DNA from: Propionibacteriales bacterium
GTDB lineage: Bacteria; Actinomycetota; Actinomycetes; Propionibacteriales; Nocardioidaceae
Direction: 5' to 3'
DNA: 64,000 nucleotides
Assembly (NCBI GenBank): GCA_026392455.1
Contig: JAPLCB010000008.1
Location: forward strand, 1 to 64,000
Made by a program: the position numbers and the translations under genes. Under the pieces are notes generated by a model. It was not told where the DNA came from. It did not search any database and was given only the letters and a program-made list of their open reading frames with translations. This document shows positions 8,402 through 16,428 of this stretch, in pieces. The first letter of the stretch is position 1. Each line of letters opens with the position of its first letter.

Positions 8402-9792
8402 CAGCGGGTCACTCCTGTCCGGTTGATGAGCGTGTCGAGAACGGAGTCCAACGTGGTCATGACGCGTGACGCTGCTTCGTAGGCGTGCTGGGCGGCGAGC
8501 ATGGAGACGGTCTCCTCGTCGAGGTTGACCCCGGAGAGCTGCTCGCGGGAACCGTCGACCTGGCTGGTCAGGACGAGCTGGTTGGCGGCCAGCCGGGTCA
8601 CGGAGGCGACCTCGGTCCCGAAGCTGTTGATCAGGCGCTGGTACGACGCCTCGACGCCCGTGGAGCTTGCCAGGGCGGTCGCGTTCGAGGCATCCAGCAC
8701 GCCGCCCGGGATCCCGGAGGCGGCCAGCTCGGACGGCGTGCTCAGCGCGACCCCGATCGAGGAGGCGGCGCTTCCGGGCGTGTAGCTGAAGAACGGTTGG
8801 CCCGGGTTGCCGTTCACGTCGTACCCGGCCTGGTGCTGGGCGTTGGTCTCGTCGGCGAGCTGTTGGGCAATCGCGTCCAGGCCTGCGGTGTACGCCGGCA
8901 GGGTGGTGGTCAGCAGATCGGTGACCCCACCGATCTCACCGAGCATCCCGGCGCCGAGGGTGGTCGTCCCGCTGCCGTCGGTGATCGAGAAGGTGATCGG
9001 CGAGCCGTCGCTGGCGCCGGCACCGGTGATGCCGCTGGCGACCTGCATGGTCCCGGCGGTCCCTCCCACGACGAGCGGGACACCGTTGACCGCGACGTCG
9101 AAGCCGCCGTCGGGGCGCAGGGTCGCCGAGGCGCCGGTCAGCTCGGAGAGCCGCATCGCGAGCTGGTCGCGCTTGTCGAGGAGGACCCCGGCGTCGGTGC
9201 CGTTGAGGTTCGCCACCGCGATGCTCTTGTTGGTGGCTGCCAGGTCGCTGGCAACGGTGTTGACCTCGGAGACGTCGGCCAGCACCCGGATCCGCTGGTC
9301 GCCGGCCTCGGACTCGATGTTGCGGGCCTGGATCTTGATCGCGTCCGCGAGGGTCGCTGCCCGACCGAGCACCGCGGAGCGCGCTGCGTCGCTCCCGGGG
9401 TTGTTCGCCAGGTCGTGCCACGCGGTCCGGAAGTCCGCGATCGCGGCAGCGACCCCGGAGCCGCCCGGCTCGCCGATCCCGCTCTCGACACGCTCGAGGA
9501 CCGACTGGCGGATGTCGAGGTAGCTCTGGTTGCCGTGCTCGCGACGGGCCCGGATGTCGAGCAGCATGTCGGCCATCCGGTCGATCCCGGCGACCTGCAC
9601 CCCGTCGCCGGCACCGGAGTAGCGCGACCACATGGCCGGCTGGTCGGGGGCGCCGACCGCCACTCCCTGGATCGTGCGGCGGGTGTAGCCCTCCGTGCCG
9701 ACGTTGGCGATGTTGCCGCTGGCAACGTCCATCGCCACCCGGTTGTAGCGCAGCGCGCTCAACGCGGTGTTCAGACCGGAGAAGGTGGACAT
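8401..9792 (-). CDS. flgK: Flagellar hook-associated protein FlgK
   Basis: A 463-residue hook-associated protein 1. The N-terminus FSGLNTALSALRYNRVAMDVASGNIANVGTEGYTRR-type segment is the universal rod/hook motif, and the C-terminus (NLDEETVSMLAAQHAYEAASR) is the FlgK/FlgE terminal helix. It is shorter than the roughly 547-residue enteric protein, reflecting a reduced middle domain. It is preceded immediately by flgN, its likely export chaperone, and followed by flgL. Confidence 0.94.
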   Translation of the reverse strand: MSTFSGLNTALSALRYNRVAMDVASGNIANVGTEGYTRRTIQGVAVGAPDQPAMWSRYSGAGDGVQVAGIDRMADMLLDIRARREHGNQSYLDIRQSVLERVESGIGEPGGSGVAAAIADFRTAWHDLANNPGSDAARSAVLGRAATLADAIKIQARNIESEAGDQRIRVLADVSEVNTVASDLAATNKSIAVANLNGTDAGVLLDKRDQLAMRLSELTGASATLRPDGGFDVAVNGVPLVVGGTAGTMQVASGITGAGASDGSPITFSITDGSGTTTLGAGMLGEIGGVTDLLTTTLPAYTAGLDAIAQQLADETNAQHQAGYDVNGNPGQPFFSYTPGSAASSIGVALSTPSELAASGIPGGVLDASNATALASSTGVEASYQRLINSFGTEVASVTRLAANQLVLTSQVDGSREQLSGVNLDEETVSMLAAQHAYEAASRVMTTLDSVLDTLINRTGVTR

Positions 9793-9793
9793 G

Positions 9794-10273
9794 TCAGAGA
9801 CTCCAGTCCACGAGCCGCTGCCGGGTGTCGGTCACGGTGACGGCAGCGCCGTCGGCGCCGTAGCCCTCGGGCCCGCCGTCCAGGCTCATCAGGGTCTCGC
9901 GGGCCGAGCGGTAGCCGGCGGTGATCAGGTCCCGGTTGGCATCGGCGAGGGCGCCGATCTCGTGGGTGACGGTGACGAAGCCTTCGTGGTGCTCGGCGAG
10001 GATGGTCCGCCACGGCTCGTCGACGGCCTCGGCCAGGGCGCGCAGGCTGGGGTTGTGGTCGAGACCGAGCTGGGCCGCGACCGCGTCGGAAGCGACCGAG
10101 CGCAGGATCTCGGTCTCCCGGATGGTGCTGAGGACGTTCTCGACATCACGGGCCGAGCGCATCAACCACCGGGTACGCCCGCTCGCCAGCACCATCTGTT
10201 CGACTTCGAGCCTGAACAGAAGGGTGTCGAGCAGCTCGCGCTCACGCATGAGGATCTGCGACAGCTTTTCCAT
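9794..10273 (-). CDS. flgN: FlgN-type flagellar export chaperone
   Basis: A 159-residue, largely helical protein whose stop lies one nucleotide before flgK. FlgN proteins keep FlgK and FlgL soluble before export. The N-terminal MEKLSQILMRERELLDTLLFRLEVEQMVL heptad-like helix and the gene position support the call; sequence conservation in this family is low, so synteny carries much weight. It is the first gene of the flgN-flgK-flgL-fliW-csrA operon. Confidence 0.8.
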   Translation of the reverse strand: MEKLSQILMRERELLDTLLFRLEVEQMVLASGRTRWLMRSARDVENVLSTIRETEILRSVASDAVAAQLGLDHNPSLRALAEAVDEPWRTILAEHHEGFVTVTHEIGALADANRDLITAGYRSARETLMSLDGGPEGYGADGAAVTVTDTRQRLVDWSL

Positions 10274-10335
10274 GACGTTCCTTCGTTGACGACACTGACC
10301 ACCGGGCGGCTCCCGAGCGGAGCCCTGGACCCTTC

Positions 10336-10362
10336 ACATCGGGCTGGCAGGTCGCTAGTTGA
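10336..10362 (-). promoter_or_regulatory. Predicted sigma-28 promoter of flgN-flgK-flgL-fliW-csrA
   Basis: On the minus strand TCAA (10362-10359), 15 nt, then CCCGATGT (10343-10336). Six of eight -10 positions match the GCCGATGG seen at cheA and fliC, with identical spacing. It lies about 63 nt before the flgN start. Confidence 0.6.
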
Positions 10363-10402
10363 GCGATTCTGGGAGACAATCGGGTCACCGGGGGTCGGTC
10401 TC

Positions 10403-10442
10403 CTGGTCACATGTGACCAGAGCCATCAGGGACTCAAGTCCC
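10403..10442. promoter_or_regulatory. Perfect 18-bp palindrome (operator candidate) between flgN and fliA
   Basis: CTGGTCACATGTGACCAG at 10403-10420 is a perfect palindrome, followed at 10429-10442 by GGGACT-CA-AGTCCC. Both lie in the divergent region between flgN and fliA, upstream of the flgN -35 and about 75-115 nt before the fliA start. A dimeric regulator could control both flagellar directions from here. No regulator gene is adjacent to suggest which. Confidence 0.5.
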
Positions 10443-10517
10443 GACTTAACGCACTAAGCGGTCCAAATAGGTACATATCCCTATCAAATCGGACATTTCT
10501 CCATAAGAGTGTTCGGC

Positions 10518-11357
10518 ATGAGGGAGAACGCCGACACCACCGAGATGGATGCGCTGATCACGAGCAGCATCCCCGTCGTCACCCATATCGTTCGCGAGAC
10601 CATGGGCCGGGTACCCAGCCACGTCAGTCGCGACGATCTCACCTCCGCCGGTCTCACGGCGTTGGTGCAGGCCAGCAAGTCCTTCGACGCGTCTCGCGGT
10701 GTTCCGTTCGCCCGGTACGCCGCGACCCGGGTCCGGGGCGCCGTGCTGGACGAGCTGCGCGGGATCGACTGGGCGTCGCGATCGGTACGTCGCCGGGCCC
10801 GCGACCTGGACTCGACCCGGTCGCAGCTGGCCAGCATCCTCGGCCGGACCCCCAGCACCCAGGAGGTCGCCGAGGCCGTCGGGATGACGCTCGGCGAGAT
10901 CGCCCAGAACGACGAGGACATCGCCCGCGCGCAGGTCCTCTCCCTCCAGGGCGCCCAGGACGCGTCGCTGGACGACGTCCTGCCGTCGGCCGGTCCCACC
11001 CCCGAGCAGCTGATCGAGCACCGCGAGCGCCTCGCCTACCTGGTCGAGGCCGTCGCCGAGCTTCCCGAGCGCCTGCGGATCGTGGTCTCGGACTACTTCC
11101 TCGAGGAGCGCCCGATGGCGGAGATCGCTGCCGAGCTCGGTGTCACCGAGTCCCGGGTCTCGCAGATGCGGGCCGAGGCACTGGTCCTGCTGCGCGACGC
11201 GATGAACCACGAGCTCGACCCGACCCTGCTCCAGGCCCACGCCCGACCGAACGGTTCGGCGTCGCGCCGCCGCGAGGCCTACTTCGCCGCGGTCGCCAGC
11301 CGGCACGCCGCCACGGTCCGGCGCCCGTCGATGGCCAGGCTCGACGAGACTGCCTAG
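10518..11357 (+). CDS. fliA: Sigma-28 family sigma factor FliA/WhiG
   Basis: RNA polymerase sigma factor of the flagellar/WhiG group. Region 2 spans roughly residues 15-90 (SKSFDASRGVPFARYAATRVRG is the core-binding/-10 helix). Region 3 covers the segment with GRTPSTQEVAEAVG, and region 4 (PERLRIVVSDYFLEERPMAEIAAELGVTESRVSQM) carries the -35 helix-turn-helix. The ATG at 10518 is used; a GTG at 10509 in frame is an alternative, and neither has a clear Shine-Dalgarno. It probably directs the three matching promoters seen before cheA, flgN and fliC. No anti-sigma FlgM was identified in the window. Confidence 0.9.
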   Translation: MRENADTTEMDALITSSIPVVTHIVRETMGRVPSHVSRDDLTSAGLTALVQASKSFDASRGVPFARYAATRVRGAVLDELRGIDWASRSVRRRARDLDSTRSQLASILGRTPSTQEVAEAVGMTLGEIAQNDEDIARAQVLSLQGAQDASLDDVLPSAGPTPEQLIEHRERLAYLVEAVAELPERLRIVVSDYFLEERPMAEIAAELGVTESRVSQMRAEALVLLRDAMNHELDPTLLQAHARPNGSASRRREAYFAAVASRHAATVRRPSMARLDETA

Positions 11358-11380
11358 TAGTACCTGTCCGATCTGGACGA

Positions 11381-11417
11381 CGAGCCCGCCGAGCAGCACC
11401 ACCGCTCGACGGGCTCG
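11381..11417 (+). terminator. Terminator hairpin after fliA
   Basis: Arms 11381-11394 (CGAGCCCGCCGAGC) and 11404-11417 pair over 14 nt with one wobble, with a 9-nt loop, starting 23 nt after the fliA stop. It separates fliA from the flagellin promoter. Confidence 0.75.
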
Positions 11418-11453
11418 TTGCCGGAACAGGCCAAGAAAAATCCGCAGAACTTC

Positions 11454-11480
11454 TCAACCCGGTCGGGGCGGCGCCGATGG
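11454..11480 (+). promoter_or_regulatory. Predicted sigma-28 promoter of flagellin fliC
   Basis: TCAA (11454-11457), 15 nt, GCCGATGG (11473-11480). The -10 is identical to that of cheA. A start near 11487 would give a leader of about 55 nt before the fliC ATG. Confidence 0.75.
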
Positions 11481-11489
11481 ATAGGCGCA

Positions 11490-11535
11490 AGGCCAAGGAC
11501 GGCCTGCAGCATCTGACTCACTATTCCAGGAGGGA
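11490..11535 (+). promoter_or_regulatory. Candidate CsrA-binding leader of fliC
   Basis: In the predicted fliC leader, AGGCC (11490-11494) and GGCCT (11501-11505) form a stem whose loop is AAGGAC, presenting GGA at 11497-11499. A second GGA (11529-11531) lies within the AGGAGGG Shine-Dalgarno. A GGA in a hairpin loop plus a GGA on the ribosome site is the standard CsrA target architecture, and csrA-fliW are close by. The binding itself is inferred. Confidence 0.55.
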
Positions 11536-11541
11536 ACCATC

Positions 11542-12321
11542 ATGAGTCTCCGTATCAACCAGAACACCGACGCCTTCAACAGCTACCGCAACCTGTCCGT
11601 CACCCAGGGCCAGCTCTCGAAGTCCCTGGAGAAGCTGTCCAGCGGCTTCCGGATCAACCGGGCCGCGGACGACGCCGCCGGTCTCGCCATCTCCGAGGGC
11701 CTGCGCTCGCAGGTCGGTGGCCTCAAGGTCGCCGTTCGGAACGCTCAGGACGGCATCAGCGTCGCGCAGACCGCTGAAGGCGCACTGACCGAGGTCCACT
11801 CCATGCTCCAGCGCATGAACGACCTGGCGGTCCAGTACAACAACGGCACCCAGAACGCCGACTCCCAGGCTGCCCTGCAGTCCGAGTTCGACGCTCTGAC
11901 CGCTGAGATCGACCGGGTTCAGACCAGCACCCAGTTCAACGGTGTTGACCTGTTCAACAACGCCTCGGTCGACTTCCAGGTCGGCATCGCCACGACGGAC
12001 GTCCTCTCGGTCGACCTGTCCGGCTCCGTCGACACCTCGGCGCTGGACATCACCGACAACACCACGGTCACCGACGCCATCACGGCGACGTCGACGCTGC
12101 GTGGCGAGCTCGGTGCGGTCCAGAACCGGTTCGAGCACACCATCAACAACCTCAACGTCGCGGTCGAGAACCTGTCCGCCTCCGAGAGCCGGATCCGTGA
12201 CACCGACATGGCGTCCGAGATGGTGAACTTCACCCGCGCGAACATCCTGAGCCAGGCCGGCACCGCGATGCTCGCTCAGGCGAACCAGGCACCGCAGAGC
12301 GTTCTGCAGCTGCTCCGCTGA
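11542..12321 (+). CDS. fliC: Flagellin FliC
   Basis: A 259-residue short flagellin made of little more than the conserved D0/D1 cores. The N-terminus starts SLRINQNTDAFNSYRNLSVT and continues through SSGFRINRAADDAAGLAISEG. The C-terminus carries the usual ESRIRDTDMASEMVNFTRANI motif and ends QSVLQLLR. The central variable domain is only about 70 residues. A strong AGGAGGG lies 7 nt before the ATG. It is regulated by a predicted sigma-28 promoter and probably by CsrA, and is followed by a strong terminator. Confidence 0.97.
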   Translation: MSLRINQNTDAFNSYRNLSVTQGQLSKSLEKLSSGFRINRAADDAAGLAISEGLRSQVGGLKVAVRNAQDGISVAQTAEGALTEVHSMLQRMNDLAVQYNNGTQNADSQAALQSEFDALTAEIDRVQTSTQFNGVDLFNNASVDFQVGIATTDVLSVDLSGSVDTSALDITDNTTVTDAITATSTLRGELGAVQNRFEHTINNLNVAVENLSASESRIRDTDMASEMVNFTRANILSQAGTAMLAQANQAPQSVLQLLR

Positions 12322-12341
12322 GTCTTCGGACAACGCTGCAT

Positions 12342-12387
12342 GATCCGGGCGAGGGTCTGAGTCCCCGACTCGTCCCTCGTCCGGATC
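12342..12387 (+). terminator. Two-tier terminator after fliC
   Basis: Outer arms 12342-12355 and 12374-12387 pair over 14 nt with one wobble. An inner perfect 5-bp hairpin (12359-12363 with 12367-12371) fills the loop, and TTCTGCTT follows. It starts 21 nt past the fliC stop and should reduce transcription into fliD. Confidence 0.8.
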
Positions 12388-12428
12388 TTCTGCTTCACGC
12401 ACAGCTCAATTGAGAAGGAGGCTCCGTC

Positions 12429-13766
12429 ATGGCAGCCAGCGTCAGCGGCCTGGTCAGCGGCCTCGACACCAGCACGATCATCTCTCAGTTGATGAAGGTC
12501 GAGGCCCAGACCCAGACCAACCTGAAGAGCAAGCTCAGCACCGAGCAGACCAACGTCAAGTCGCTCCAGGACCTCAACAGCGCGTTCGCCGCCCTGGCCA
12601 CCAGCGCCGCGGACCTCGCCAAGGCGACCGCCTGGAACCCGGTCTCGGTGACCACCTCGATCGGCGGCACTGCCACGACCCTGGTCTCCGCCACCGCCGG
12701 CGCCAACGCCATCACCGGCCCGCTCAGCTTCACCGTCGGCCACACCGCGCTCAGCCAGCGACTCACCTTCGGCACCAGCGCCCTGCAGACCGATGTCGTG
12801 ACGACCGGGTCGACCTTCGTCCGGATCGACAACCTCGACGGGACCACCCAGGACATCGACACCGGCGACGGCTCGCTGGCCGGCCTGGTCCGCGGCCTCA
12901 ACGCGACCGGGACGGGGGTCAAGGCCAGCACCGTCCGCCTCGACGACGGCACCTTCCGGCTGCAGGTCACCTCGACCGCCACCGGCGACGCCTCCGACTT
13001 CACCCTCACGAACATCGACGGCTCCGACCTCCTCGGCGGGGCGACCGTGCGCGCCGGCCGGGACGCCGAGATCACCATCGGCACCGACACCGTGCACTCG
13101 GCGACGAACACGTTCACCGACGTCGCCAACGGGCTGTCGATCACCCTCGGGTCGACCGTCGCCGACGGCACCGTCGTCGACGTCAACGTCAGCCAGGACA
13201 CCGCCGGCATGACCAAGACGGTCAAGGGGATCGTCGACGCGATGAACGCCGCGCTGGCCAAGATCGACAGCCTGACCGGCTACAACAGCACCACCAAGAC
13301 CGCCGGACCACTCGCTGGCGATGCCTCGGTCAGGGCCCTGCGCAACAACGTCCTGAACAGCATCTACCCCGGCGACGGCACCAGCATGGCCGGCGTCGGC
13401 ATCCAGCTGGACCGGTTCGGGAAGCTCACCTTCGATGCCGACAAGTTCACCGCGGCGTACACCGCCGACCCGGGTGCCGTGGCGGCCCAGTTCACCTCCG
13501 GAGCCTCAGGTTTCGCGTCCCGCGTCCAGGTTGTTGCTAAAGGCGCGAGCGACTCGGTCGATGGGAGTATCACCACCTCGATCAGCGGACGGAACTCGAC
13601 GATCAGGCGGATGCAGGACAGCATCGACGACTGGGACAACAGGTTGGCACTGCGGCAGAACACGCTCACCAAGCAGTTCACGGCCATGGAGTCCGCGCTC
13701 CAACAGATGAACAGCCAGTCCAGCTGGCTGACATCGCAGCTCGGTTCACTCTCATCGGGAAGCTAA
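12429..13766 (+). CDS. fliD: Flagellar filament cap protein FliD
   Basis: A 445-residue hook-associated protein 2 that caps the growing filament and places flagellin subunits. The N-terminal SGLVSGLDTSTIISQLMKVEAQ motif is diagnostic, and the C-terminal coiled coil (DWDNRLALRQNTLTKQFTAMESALQQMNSQSSWLTSQLGSL) matches the family. GAAGGAGG lies 7 nt upstream of the ATG. FliS follows 13 nt after the stop. Confidence 0.95.
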   Translation: MAASVSGLVSGLDTSTIISQLMKVEAQTQTNLKSKLSTEQTNVKSLQDLNSAFAALATSAADLAKATAWNPVSVTTSIGGTATTLVSATAGANAITGPLSFTVGHTALSQRLTFGTSALQTDVVTTGSTFVRIDNLDGTTQDIDTGDGSLAGLVRGLNATGTGVKASTVRLDDGTFRLQVTSTATGDASDFTLTNIDGSDLLGGATVRAGRDAEITIGTDTVHSATNTFTDVANGLSITLGSTVADGTVVDVNVSQDTAGMTKTVKGIVDAMNAALAKIDSLTGYNSTTKTAGPLAGDASVRALRNNVLNSIYPGDGTSMAGVGIQLDRFGKLTFDADKFTAAYTADPGAVAAQFTSGASGFASRVQVVAKGASDSVDGSITTSISGRNSTIRRMQDSIDDWDNRLALRQNTLTKQFTAMESALQQMNSQSSWLTSQLGSLSSGS

Positions 13767-13779
13767 GGAAGGCACCCAC

Positions 13780-14187
13780 ATGATGACCAACGCACGCGCG
13801 ACGTACATGGATGCATCGATCGCGACGGCAAGCCCCGCACGACTGCTGGTGATGCTCTACGAGCGCCTCGTCCTGGACGTGCAGCGCGGCCTGGACGCCC
13901 AGCAGCGCAACGACCTGCAGGAGACCCACCGCCAGCTGACCCACGCCCAGGACATCGTGATGGAGCTGCACAGCAGCCTCAAGGTCGAGGCGTTCTCCGG
14001 CGGCCGGGACCTCGCTGCCCTCTACGGCTACCTGCACAGCCGGCTGATCCTCGCCAACATGCGCAAGGACGCCGACATCACGGCCGAGTGCCTGCAGATC
14101 GTGACCACCCTGTGCGACACCTGGCGCCAGGCAGCTCTCGAGTCGGCCACCTCCGCGGCCCACGGTGTTCTTGCGCGGGGGGCGTGA
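13780..14187 (+). CDS. fliS: Flagellin chaperone FliS
   Basis: A 135-residue cytosolic chaperone that prevents premature flagellin polymerisation. Family features are the N-terminal ASIATASPARLLVMLYERLVLDVQRG and the DIVMELHSSLKVEAFSGGRDLAALYGYLHSRLILANMRKD helices. AAGGAAGG precedes the ATG. The stop overlaps the GTG of the next gene. Confidence 0.93.
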   Translation: MMTNARATYMDASIATASPARLLVMLYERLVLDVQRGLDAQQRNDLQETHRQLTHAQDIVMELHSSLKVEAFSGGRDLAALYGYLHSRLILANMRKDADITAECLQIVTTLCDTWRQAALESATSAAHGVLARGA

Positions 14188-14510
14188 CCGCCGTGAAGGG
14201 AGATCGCATCCGCGCCGTCTGGGAGACCGAGCTCGAGCGCCTCGAGCTGGAAGTGATCTCCGTCGAACGTTTGATCCGCGGCCTGGACGCCGCCCCGCTC
14301 GAGCCGTGGGCACCGCCCGCCGTGCTCGGCGCGATGCCGGTCGACCTGGCCGCGCGGGCCCAGGACCTGCTGGCCCGCCAGCGGACAGCCGCGAAGTCGC
14401 TGACCAGTGCCCTGGAAGCTGCTCAGAAGCAGGTCGCCTACGCAGGCCGGGTCATCGACATCACCGGCCGTACGCCCTCGGAGCCGATCTACTTCGACCT
14501 GGAGGCGTAG
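14184..14510 (+). CDS. FliT-like flagellar protein (putative)
   Basis: A 108-residue helical protein whose GTG start overlaps the fliS stop (GTGA). It has two long amphipathic helices (TELERLELEVISVERLIRGL and LLARQRTAAKSLTSALEAA) and no recognised catalytic motif. Position after fliS and size fit FliT, the FliD chaperone, but sequence support is weak; call it by synteny only. A GTG at 14193 is an alternative start. Confidence 0.6.
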   Translation: MTAVKGDRIRAVWETELERLELEVISVERLIRGLDAAPLEPWAPPAVLGAMPVDLAARAQDLLARQRTAAKSLTSALEAAQKQVAYAGRVIDITGRTPSEPIYFDLEA

Positions 14511-14519
14511 GCCAGCAGG

Positions 14520-14601
14520 TTTCACACCATCTGGCGTGAATCTGACTCGAACGGTCGATGTATCGACGGTTCGAGTCAGTTTTTCACCAACTGGTGTGAA
14601 A
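14520..14601. repeat. Pair of 20-bp palindromes flanking a terminator
   Basis: Two related imperfect palindromes, TTCACACCA-TC-TGGCGTGAA (14521-14540) and TTTCACCA-AC-TGGTGTGAAA (14582-14601), flank the terminator hairpin. Their outer halves (TTTCACACCA at 14520 and TGGTGTGAAA at 14592) also pair with each other, so the whole 82-bp segment can fold as one large nested structure. Confidence 0.6.
14542..14584 (+). terminator. Strong intrinsic terminator at the end of the flagellar series
   Basis: An 11-bp stem (CTGACTCGAAC with GTTCGAGTCAG), one mismatch, then a 6-bp stem (GTCGAT/ATCGAC) span 14542-14579 and are followed by TTTTT. This is one of the few hairpins here with a real T-tract. It lies between the FliT-like gene and the convergent moaE. 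Confidence 0.88.
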
Positions 14602-14612
14602 CCGACAGCCGA

Positions 14613-15050
14613 TCAGCAGGACCCGACCCACTCGTCGGTGCCGTCCGAGAACACCTGGTGCTTCCAGATCGGGACCCGCTCCTTGAGCCGGTCGATCAGG
14701 GCCCGGGACGCGGCGAAGGCCTGGTCCCGGTGAGCGGCGGAGACCGCCGAGACGACGGCCAGGTCACCGACGTCCAGGACGCCGATCCGGTGCACGGCCG
14801 CGAGGGCGATGACGTCGAACTCGGCCGCGACCTCCTCGGCGACCTCGGCGAGCTTGTCGAGGGCGGTCGGGTGCGCCGAGTACTCCAGGCGGACCACCCC
14901 GAGGCCGTGGTCGTGGTCGCGGACCGCGCCGACGAAGAGGTTCACGCCGCCGGCGGCCTGGTCCTGGACTGCAGCCAGCACCTCGCCCGTGTCGAGCGGA
15001 GTGTCGCGAACGCCGAGCAGACGCACGGTGTTCCCGGCAGTCCCGGACAT
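14613..15050 (-). CDS. moaE: Molybdopterin synthase catalytic subunit MoaE
   Basis: A 145-residue large subunit that transfers sulfur from MoaD thiocarboxylate to precursor Z. Conserved segments are GAVRDHDHG, LEYSAHPTAL, AAVHRIGVLDVGDLAV and RLKERVPIWKHQVFSDG, including Lys123 and Lys130 at the positions expected for active-site lysines. The ATG at 15048-15050 gives the usual MoaE length. No moaD is in the window; MoeZ, which activates MoaD-like proteins, is encoded at about 50-51 kb. Confidence 0.92.
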   Translation of the reverse strand: MSGTAGNTVRLLGVRDTPLDTGEVLAAVQDQAAGGVNLFVGAVRDHDHGLGVVRLEYSAHPTALDKLAEVAEEVAAEFDVIALAAVHRIGVLDVGDLAVVSAVSAAHRDQAFAASRALIDRLKERVPIWKHQVFSDGTDEWVGSC

Positions 15051-15114
15051 CACCGATGAAGAGGTCACACCCCAGACTCTAGGGCGTACCAGGTGAGCCC
15101 GGTAACTTGGAACC

Positions 15115-16428
15115 ATGAGCAACGAGTCCGGCAGCGAGTCACCCGACGGTCCCGAGAACAATCCTTTCAAGGGCACGCCGTTCGAGGCGCTGTTCGGTGC
15201 CGGCGGGGTTCCCGACCTGAACGGCCTCGACCTGAACGCGGTGATGGGGCAGATCCAGTCGCTGATGCAGCCGTACGACGGCCCGGTCAACTGGCAGCTC
15301 GCCACCGACATCGCCCGCCGGACCGCGGCGGCCGAGCCCGACCCGAGCCCCGACCAGGCCGCCCAGACCCGGGTCGCCGATGCACTGCGGCTCGCCGACC
15401 ACTGGCTCGACGAGACCACCTCGCTCCCCTCCGGCATCACCACCACGGCGGCCTGGAGCCGCGCGGACTGGATCGAGGAGACCACCGGGGTCTGGCGGGT
15501 CCTGGTCGAACCGGTCGCCGAGCACATCGTCGGCGCGATGGGCAACGCGATCCCCGAGGAGGCCCGGGCGATGGCCGGCCCGTTGATCGGGATGATCGGG
15601 AAGGCCGGCGGTGCCATGTTCGGCTCCCAGGTCGGCCAGGCGCTCGGCGGTCTCTCGGCGGACGTGCTCAGCGCCTCCGACATCGGCCTGCCGCTCGGTC
15701 CCACCGGCAAGGCCGCCCTGGTTCCGCACAACGTCGAGGCGTTCGCCCGCGGCCTGGACGTCACTGAGGACGACGTCCTGCTCTACCTGGCGCTGCGCGA
15801 GGCCGCCCACCAACGGCTCTTCGCGCACGTCCCGTGGCTGCGCGCCCACCTGATCGCAGCGGTGGAGGACTTCGGTCGCGGCGTCACCCTCGATCTCAGC
15901 GGCATCGAGGAGTCCTTGGCCGGCCTCGACCCGACCAACCCGGCGGCGATCAACGAAGCCATCTCGTCGGGGCTGTTCGAACCCAAGCAGCAGCCGTCGC
16001 AGACAGCGGCGCTGGCGCGTCTGGAGACCACGTTGGCCCTGGTCGAGGGCTGGGTCGACGAGGTCGTCGGGCTGGCAGCGGGCGAACGGATGCCGTCGGC
16101 GGGCAAGCTCCAGGAAGCGATCCGCCGACGGCGTGCAGCCGGCGGGCCCGCCGAGGAGACGTTCGCCGCCCTCGTCGGTCTGGAGCTGCGTCCCCGGCGA
16201 CTCCGGGACGCCTCGGCACTCTGGGGCTCGCTGCGGACCCGCCAGGGCATCGACGCCCGCGACGCCGTCTGGGCCCACCCCGACCTGCTGCCCAGCGCGG
16301 CCGACCTCGACGACCCGCTCGGGTTCCGCGAGAACCTCGGCGGCCCCGGTGATTCCGAGACGCTCTCCGACGAAGCGTTCGACCAGGCCCTGGCCGATCT
16401 CCTCGACGAGGAGAACCCGCAGGCATGA
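15115..16428 (+). CDS. DUF2342 zincin-like metallohydrolase family protein
   Basis: A 437-residue protein of the actinobacterial DUF2342 family, which is often labelled zinc-dependent metalloprotease on fold grounds. The characteristic LALREAAHQRLFAHVPWLRAHL segment lies around residue 225-245. It lacks a classical HExxH (it reads REAAH), so peptidase activity is unproven. The C-terminus (about 400-437) is acidic. Its last codon overlaps the Nudix gene (ATGA), so the two are co-expressed. It corresponds by family and position to Rv3195 of M. tuberculosis as recalled. Confidence 0.8.
   Translation: MSNESGSESPDGPENNPFKGTPFEALFGAGGVPDLNGLDLNAVMGQIQSLMQPYDGPVNWQLATDIARRTAAAEPDPSPDQAAQTRVADALRLADHWLDETTSLPSGITTTAAWSRADWIEETTGVWRVLVEPVAEHIVGAMGNAIPEEARAMAGPLIGMIGKAGGAMFGSQVGQALGGLSADVLSASDIGLPLGPTGKAALVPHNVEAFARGLDVTEDDVLLYLALREAAHQRLFAHVPWLRAHLIAAVEDFGRGVTLDLSGIEESLAGLDPTNPAAINEAISSGLFEPKQQPSQTAALARLETTLALVEGWVDEVVGLAAGERMPSAGKLQEAIRRRRAAGGPAEETFAALVGLELRPRRLRDASALWGSLRTRQGIDARDAVWAHPDLLPSAADLDDPLGFRENLGGPGDSETLSDEAFDQALADLLDEENPQA

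Noticed and set aside
14613-15764. A 383-codon minus frame including moaE
   Set aside because: Only the last 145 codons match MoaE; the rest is antisense to the DUF2342 gene.
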